DNA of 64,000 nucleotides from GAS188 sp035949255. GTDB lineage: Bacteria; Pseudomonadota; Alphaproteobacteria; Rhizobiales; Beijerinckiaceae. The notes under the pieces are model-generated. The model was not told where the DNA came from, did no database searches, and saw only the letters and a program-made list of their open reading frames with translations. Positions 61,149-64,000 of the stretch are shown here, piece by piece. The stretch lies in NCBI GenBank assembly GCA_035949255.1, contig DASZIL010000041.1:12608-76607 (forward strand), given 5' to 3'. Position numbers and translations under genes: made by a program. Every line of letters begins with the position of its first letter. Positions within the stretch are counted from its first letter, which is position 1.

Positions 61149-62906
61149 ATGGTTGAGGATCGGCGCGACGTCAGGGGCCCATCCGCATCCGGAACGAGCC
61201 GATCCTACAAGGACCGCCCCTGGCTCGATCTTTACCCTCCGGGCGTTCCCAAAGAGATCGACACCGAAAACCTCGGCACGCTCGTCGATCTCTTCCACGA
61301 GAGCGTCCGCAGCTTCGCCGAACGCCCCGCCTATAAGAGCTTCGGCAAGAGCGTAAGCTTCGCGGAAATCGAACGCCACGCCACCGCCTTCTCGGCCTGG
61401 CTGCGCGCCCAAGGGATCGAAAAGGGCGATCGCGTGGCTCTCATGATGCCGAACATCCTCGCCTATCCGGTCGCGATGTTCGGCGCGCATCTTGCGGGCG
61501 CCGCGGTCGTCAACGTCAATCCGCTCTATACCTCGGCGGAGCTGATCCATCAGGTCAACGATTCGGGCGCGCGGGTCATCGTCGTTCTGGAAAATGTGGC
61601 GCATACGGTTGCCGAGGCCCTGCCGCACCTCAAGCTCGACAAGGTGGTGATCGCGAAGCTCGGCGACGTGATGGGACTGAAGGGCGTGGTCCTCAACCTC
61701 CTCGCTCGCTACCTGAAAAAGGCCGTGCCTCCCTTCGAGATCAAGCACGCGGCAAGCTTCTCGGCGGCGCTGCAGCTCGGCGCCACCTTGCCGAAACCGA
61801 CCGTCAACATCTCGGGAGATGACATTGCCTTCCTGCAATATACGGGCGGCACCACCGGCGCATCGAAAGGGGCCGTGCTCCTGCACCGCAATCTCGTCGC
61901 CAATGTCGAGCAGATCACCGCCTGGTTCCGGCCGGAGACCGATCCGGCGGTTTCGCAGGTGATGATCGCGGCGCTTCCGCTTTATCACGTCTACGCGCTG
62001 ACTTGTAACTGCCTCTACATGATGCGCATCGGAGGATGCGCCGTGCTGATCACCAATCCGCGCGACATCAAGCGCTTCGTCGCAACCTTGCGCAACACGC
62101 GCTTCACCGTCATCACCGGCGTCAGCACGCTCTACAATGCGCTCGTCCAGGCGCCGGATATCGACAAGGTCGATTTTTCCCAACTCGTGATCAGCAGCGC
62201 CGGCGGCATGGCGGTCCAAGAGGCGGTCGCCGAGAAATGGAAGGCGCTGACCGGCAGCGTCATTTCGGAAGGCTACGGCCTGTCGGAGACCTCGCCCGTC
62301 GTGACCGCCAACCGCGGCAGGCCGGAGGTTTTCTCCGGAACCATCGGATTGCCGGTGCCCTCGACCGAGGTATCGTTGCGCGCCCCGGAGGACGGCGCGG
62401 AGGTTCCGGTCGGCTCGCCCGGCGAATTATGCGTGCGTGGCCCCCAGGTGATGCAGGGATATTGGCGGGCGCCGAACGCGACCGCGGCGGTATTCTATCC
62501 GGACGGCTTCTTCCGCACCGGAGACGTGGCGACGATGTCGCCGGACGGCGAGTTCCGGATCGTCGATCGCATCAAGGACATGATCTCGATCTCGGGGCTG
62601 AAGGTCACGCCGAACGAGGTCGAGGCCGTGATCGCGAGCCATCCCGAGGTGATCGAGGTCGCGGTCATCGGCCTGCCCGACCCTCATTCCGGGGAAGCGG
62701 TGACGGCCTATGTGGCGAGCCGCTCGCTCAATCTCACCGAGGATGTGGTGCGCGCCTGGTGCCGCGAACGCCTTGCCCCCTATAAGGTGCCGCGTCACGT
62801 CATCTTCCGGGAGAGCCTGCCGAAGAGCAATGTGGGCAAGGTCCTGCGCCGCGCGCTCCGCGACGAGGCCTTGCTGGCAATGAAGGCGGCTGCCCGCACG
62901 GGTTGA
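61149..62906 (+). CDS. Long-chain acyl-CoA synthetase (FadD-like)
   Basis: The 585-residue AMP-forming ligase activates fatty or related acids to CoA thioesters. P-loop AFLQYTGGTTGASKGAVLLH near residue 225, ISEGYGLSETSPVVTANRG (A5), the hinge IVDRIKDMISISGLKVTPNE and the A10 lysine in LPKSNVGKVLRRALRDE near 565. The N-terminus RPWLDLYPPGVPKEIDTENL is typical of FadD and of pimeloyl/dicarboxylate ligases of alphaproteobacteria. Substrate length cannot be decided. A MarR regulator follows 234 bp downstream, which fits control by an aromatic or acyl-CoA ligand. Confidence 0.93.
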   Translation: MVEDRRDVRGPSASGTSRSYKDRPWLDLYPPGVPKEIDTENLGTLVDLFHESVRSFAERPAYKSFGKSVSFAEIERHATAFSAWLRAQGIEKGDRVALMMPNILAYPVAMFGAHLAGAAVVNVNPLYTSAELIHQVNDSGARVIVVLENVAHTVAEALPHLKLDKVVIAKLGDVMGLKGVVLNLLARYLKKAVPPFEIKHAASFSAALQLGATLPKPTVNISGDDIAFLQYTGGTTGASKGAVLLHRNLVANVEQITAWFRPETDPAVSQVMIAALPLYHVYALTCNCLYMMRIGGCAVLITNPRDIKRFVATLRNTRFTVITGVSTLYNALVQAPDIDKVDFSQLVISSAGGMAVQEAVAEKWKALTGSVISEGYGLSETSPVVTANRGRPEVFSGTIGLPVPSTEVSLRAPEDGAEVPVGSPGELCVRGPQVMQGYWRAPNATAAVFYPDGFFRTGDVATMSPDGEFRIVDRIKDMISISGLKVTPNEVEAVIASHPEVIEVAVIGLPDPHSGEAVTAYVASRSLNLTEDVVRAWCRERLAPYKVPRHVIFRESLPKSNVGKVLRRALRDEALLAMKAAARTG

Positions 62907-63140
62907 GAAGCTTAGCCGGCACCCGGGAGCCGGCCGGCACCGAAGGCGAAGCCCGAGCCGAGCACGAACTCGTGATCGCGGGCCCTCGGGCCTTCCGCGT
63001 TCCATCCGCTCCGCACGACCTTGTGATCATCGTCGGCGCCTCCGACGCGATATGTCGTTGAGCGCCGCCGATTCGACGGCTCTCTGTCGGGCGTCTCTTC
63101 CAGCGCCTGGTTGGCTTCAAGCAACGTACCAAGGACCGCG

Positions 63141-63662
63141 ATGGACATCGATGTTTCCGGCTGGCAGAGGCCGCAAGAGCCTCGGCCCGCCAAGAATGCG
63201 AATTTGGCCAAGAATGCGAGTTTGGCCAAGAATGCGAATTTGGCCAAGACGCCGGATCTCACCAAGGCCCCGGCCGCCCTGTTGTTCGTCGCCACCGATC
63301 TCCTGGCGCGATCCTTCGCCGACACGATCGGCCGCCGACATGATCTCACCCTTGCCGAATGGCGCTGCATGATGGTGCTGGCGCCGCGGCCCGGGTTGGC
63401 GAATATCGAGGTTGCCGAAGCGAGTGGTGTCGACGTCATGACGGTGAGCCGTGCGCTGCGGCGCCTCGAGCGCCACGGCCGTCTCGAGCGGCGCGCCGAT
63501 CCCGCGGACAAGCGCCGCGTCACCGGGAGCCTCACGCCGAAGGGCCTCGATCTTTACCGCACCGTGGCGCCGAGCGCCGAGCTTCTCTTCGCCGAGCTCA
63601 ACGTGCAGGATCGGGCTCAGCTCAGCCGTTATCTCAAGACCGTCATCGCGAGCCTGCGCTGA
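63141..63662 (+). CDS. MarR-family transcriptional regulator with hexapeptide repeats
   Basis: The 173-residue protein has a winged helix-turn-helix of the MarR type: LTLAEWRCMMVLAPRPGLAN, IEVAEASGVDVMTVSRALRR (recognition helix near 110) and the wing ERRADPADKRRVTGSLTPKG. Flanking helices at both ends would form the dimer. ATG 63141 follows AAGGA; TTG 63111 is an alternative. Before the domain stands a low-complexity stretch, KNANLAKNASLAKNANLAK, made of three 18-bp direct repeats (63189-63242) plus a partial fourth. It probably responds to a small aromatic or acyl ligand and may regulate the adjacent ligase. Confidence 0.9.
   Translation: MDIDVSGWQRPQEPRPAKNANLAKNASLAKNANLAKTPDLTKAPAALLFVATDLLARSFADTIGRRHDLTLAEWRCMMVLAPRPGLANIEVAEASGVDVMTVSRALRRLERHGRLERRADPADKRRVTGSLTPKGLDLYRTVAPSAELLFAELNVQDRAQLSRYLKTVIASLR
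63189..63248 (+). repeat. 18-bp tandem repeat inside the MarR gene
   Basis: GCCAAGAATGCGAATTTG is repeated three times in tandem with one changed base (AAT to AGT), then a six-base partial copy. It encodes the hexapeptide AKNA(N/S)L. In-frame length changes are possible by slippage. Confidence 0.85.
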
Positions 63663-63840
63663 GGCGCGCTCGCCGGAACGAGTTTCGCGGCGTAGCCGTG
63701 CGCTGGCGAACCAAGAACCCGCGCGAATCATAGCCCTCGCGGCGCGCCGAAGCGTGCGCGCAATAGCCCTCGCTTAAAGCGGCGAACGTTTACACTGCGC
63801 GCCGAGGCCGCATGTGTTGACCCCGCCCCTCAACGTAGCC

Positions 63841-63914
63841 TAGAGCAGGGGCCGCAAAAAGTGGGAACCGGTTTCTTGAAAAAGATCATGCTCGATCAAT
63901 AACTAGAGCATGAT
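63841..63914. repeat. Imperfect palindrome repeat, GATCATGC type (copy 3), upstream of leuS
   Basis: ATCATGCTC (63885-63893) and GAGCATGAT (63906-63914) form a 9-bp stem with a 12-base loop; the upstream part GCCGCAAAAAGTGGGAACCG is the other end of the dispersed element also seen near 21143 and 21716. It ends 29 bp before the leuS start. The stretch 63663-63840 shows no gene. Confidence 0.65.
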
Positions 63915-63942
63915 GACGAGACCGGCCACAAGGGTCCGCCGC

Positions 63943-64000
63943 ATGTCGATGTCCGAGCGCTACAACACCCGCGAATCCGAGCGGAAATGGCAGGCCGCCT
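63943..64000 (+). CDS. leuS: Leucyl-tRNA synthetase, N-terminus only
   Basis: The frame from ATG 63943 (or ATG 63949) reads MSMSERYNTRESERKWQAA and runs off the right edge. The ERYNxRxxExKWQ pattern is how bacterial LeuS proteins start. Only 19 residues are visible, so the call depends on that N-terminus. A dispersed repeat lies just upstream. Confidence 0.7.
   Translation, partial: MSMSERYNTRESERKWQAA

Noticed and set aside
62912..63100. Minus-strand frame between the acyl-CoA ligase and the MarR gene
   Set aside because: A stretch reading ADDDHKVVRSGWNAEG looked coding at first, but I could not link it to any family and it has no start or ribosome site of its own.
63189..63248. Short repeats considered as a CRISPR array
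   Set aside because: The units are head-to-tail with no spacers and are in frame within the MarR gene.

Overview
The window is GC-rich, densely coded DNA from an alphaproteobacterium, most likely Hyphomicrobiales (Rhizobiales). The evidence is the mitofilin–HemY pair behind hemC/hemD, a DUF2093 gene beside xseA, a short GltX with a GLSKR motif, the rnc–era–recO run behind lepB, urtABCDE, and copies of an imperfect-palindrome repeat (GATCATGCTC and its complement) of a type familiar from this order. The genus cannot be fixed from the sequence alone. No rRNA, tRNA or CRISPR array was found.

Layout, left to right. 1–6.5 kb: partial yciB, tam, acs, a Phd/PemK-type toxin–antitoxin pair, a SIMPL-domain protein, a decayed BrnT/BrnA pair behind a perfect 20-bp palindrome, and a DUF1761 membrane protein. 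6.8–12.7 kb: malonate use (matA, matB), a likely structured small RNA with its own promoter and terminator, and a CPA1 antiporter with a cyclic-nucleotide-binding tail. 12.7–24.3 kb: housekeeping genes (UPF0280, DUF2093, xseA, gltX, nadE, psd–pssA, infA–maf, a P1 peptidase, a universal stress protein). 24.3–28.8 kb: a DUF2783 / flavin hydroxylase / metallo-beta-lactamase-fold cluster and a lipoprotein hydrolase. 28.9–37.6 kb: haem synthesis (hemF, hemD, hemC) with hemY-domain and mitofilin genes, then gpsA and tsaD. 37.6–43.6 kb: an accessory island with a RuBisCO-like protein, a cupin, an HpaI-type aldolase, and a sugar ABC importer with two permeases fused into one chain; a wrecked HigBA pair sits in its middle. 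43.6–48.3 kb: recO, era, rnc, lepB, a NYN protein, rpoZ. 48.8–60.2 kb: twelve co-directional genes for urea uptake (urtABCDE) and urease (ureABCEFGD). 61–64 kb: an acyl-CoA ligase, a MarR regulator and the first codons of leuS.

How the genes work together. urtA–E import urea and ureA–D hydrolyse it to ammonia. A near-perfect sigma-54 promoter (GG and GC 12 bp apart) 50 bp upstream of urtA points to nitrogen control of the whole run. The run is bracketed by two IS630-type transposase relics in the same orientation, and a thioesterase relic is cut at the left junction, so the locus may be an acquisition. The RuBisCO-like, cupin, aldolase and transporter genes look like a pathway for a sugar or sugar acid, possibly of the apiose/apionate kind. 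MatB activates malonate and MatA decarboxylates malonyl-CoA to acetyl-CoA, the same product that Acs makes from acetate.

The most unusual observations are the uncharacterised RNA near 10 kb (two GNRA tetraloop hairpins inside a nested fold), the RuBisCO-like island, the sigma-54 promoter and IS bracket of the urea locus, and two antitoxin genes (brnA, higA) each knocked out of frame by one base in a homopolymer run.
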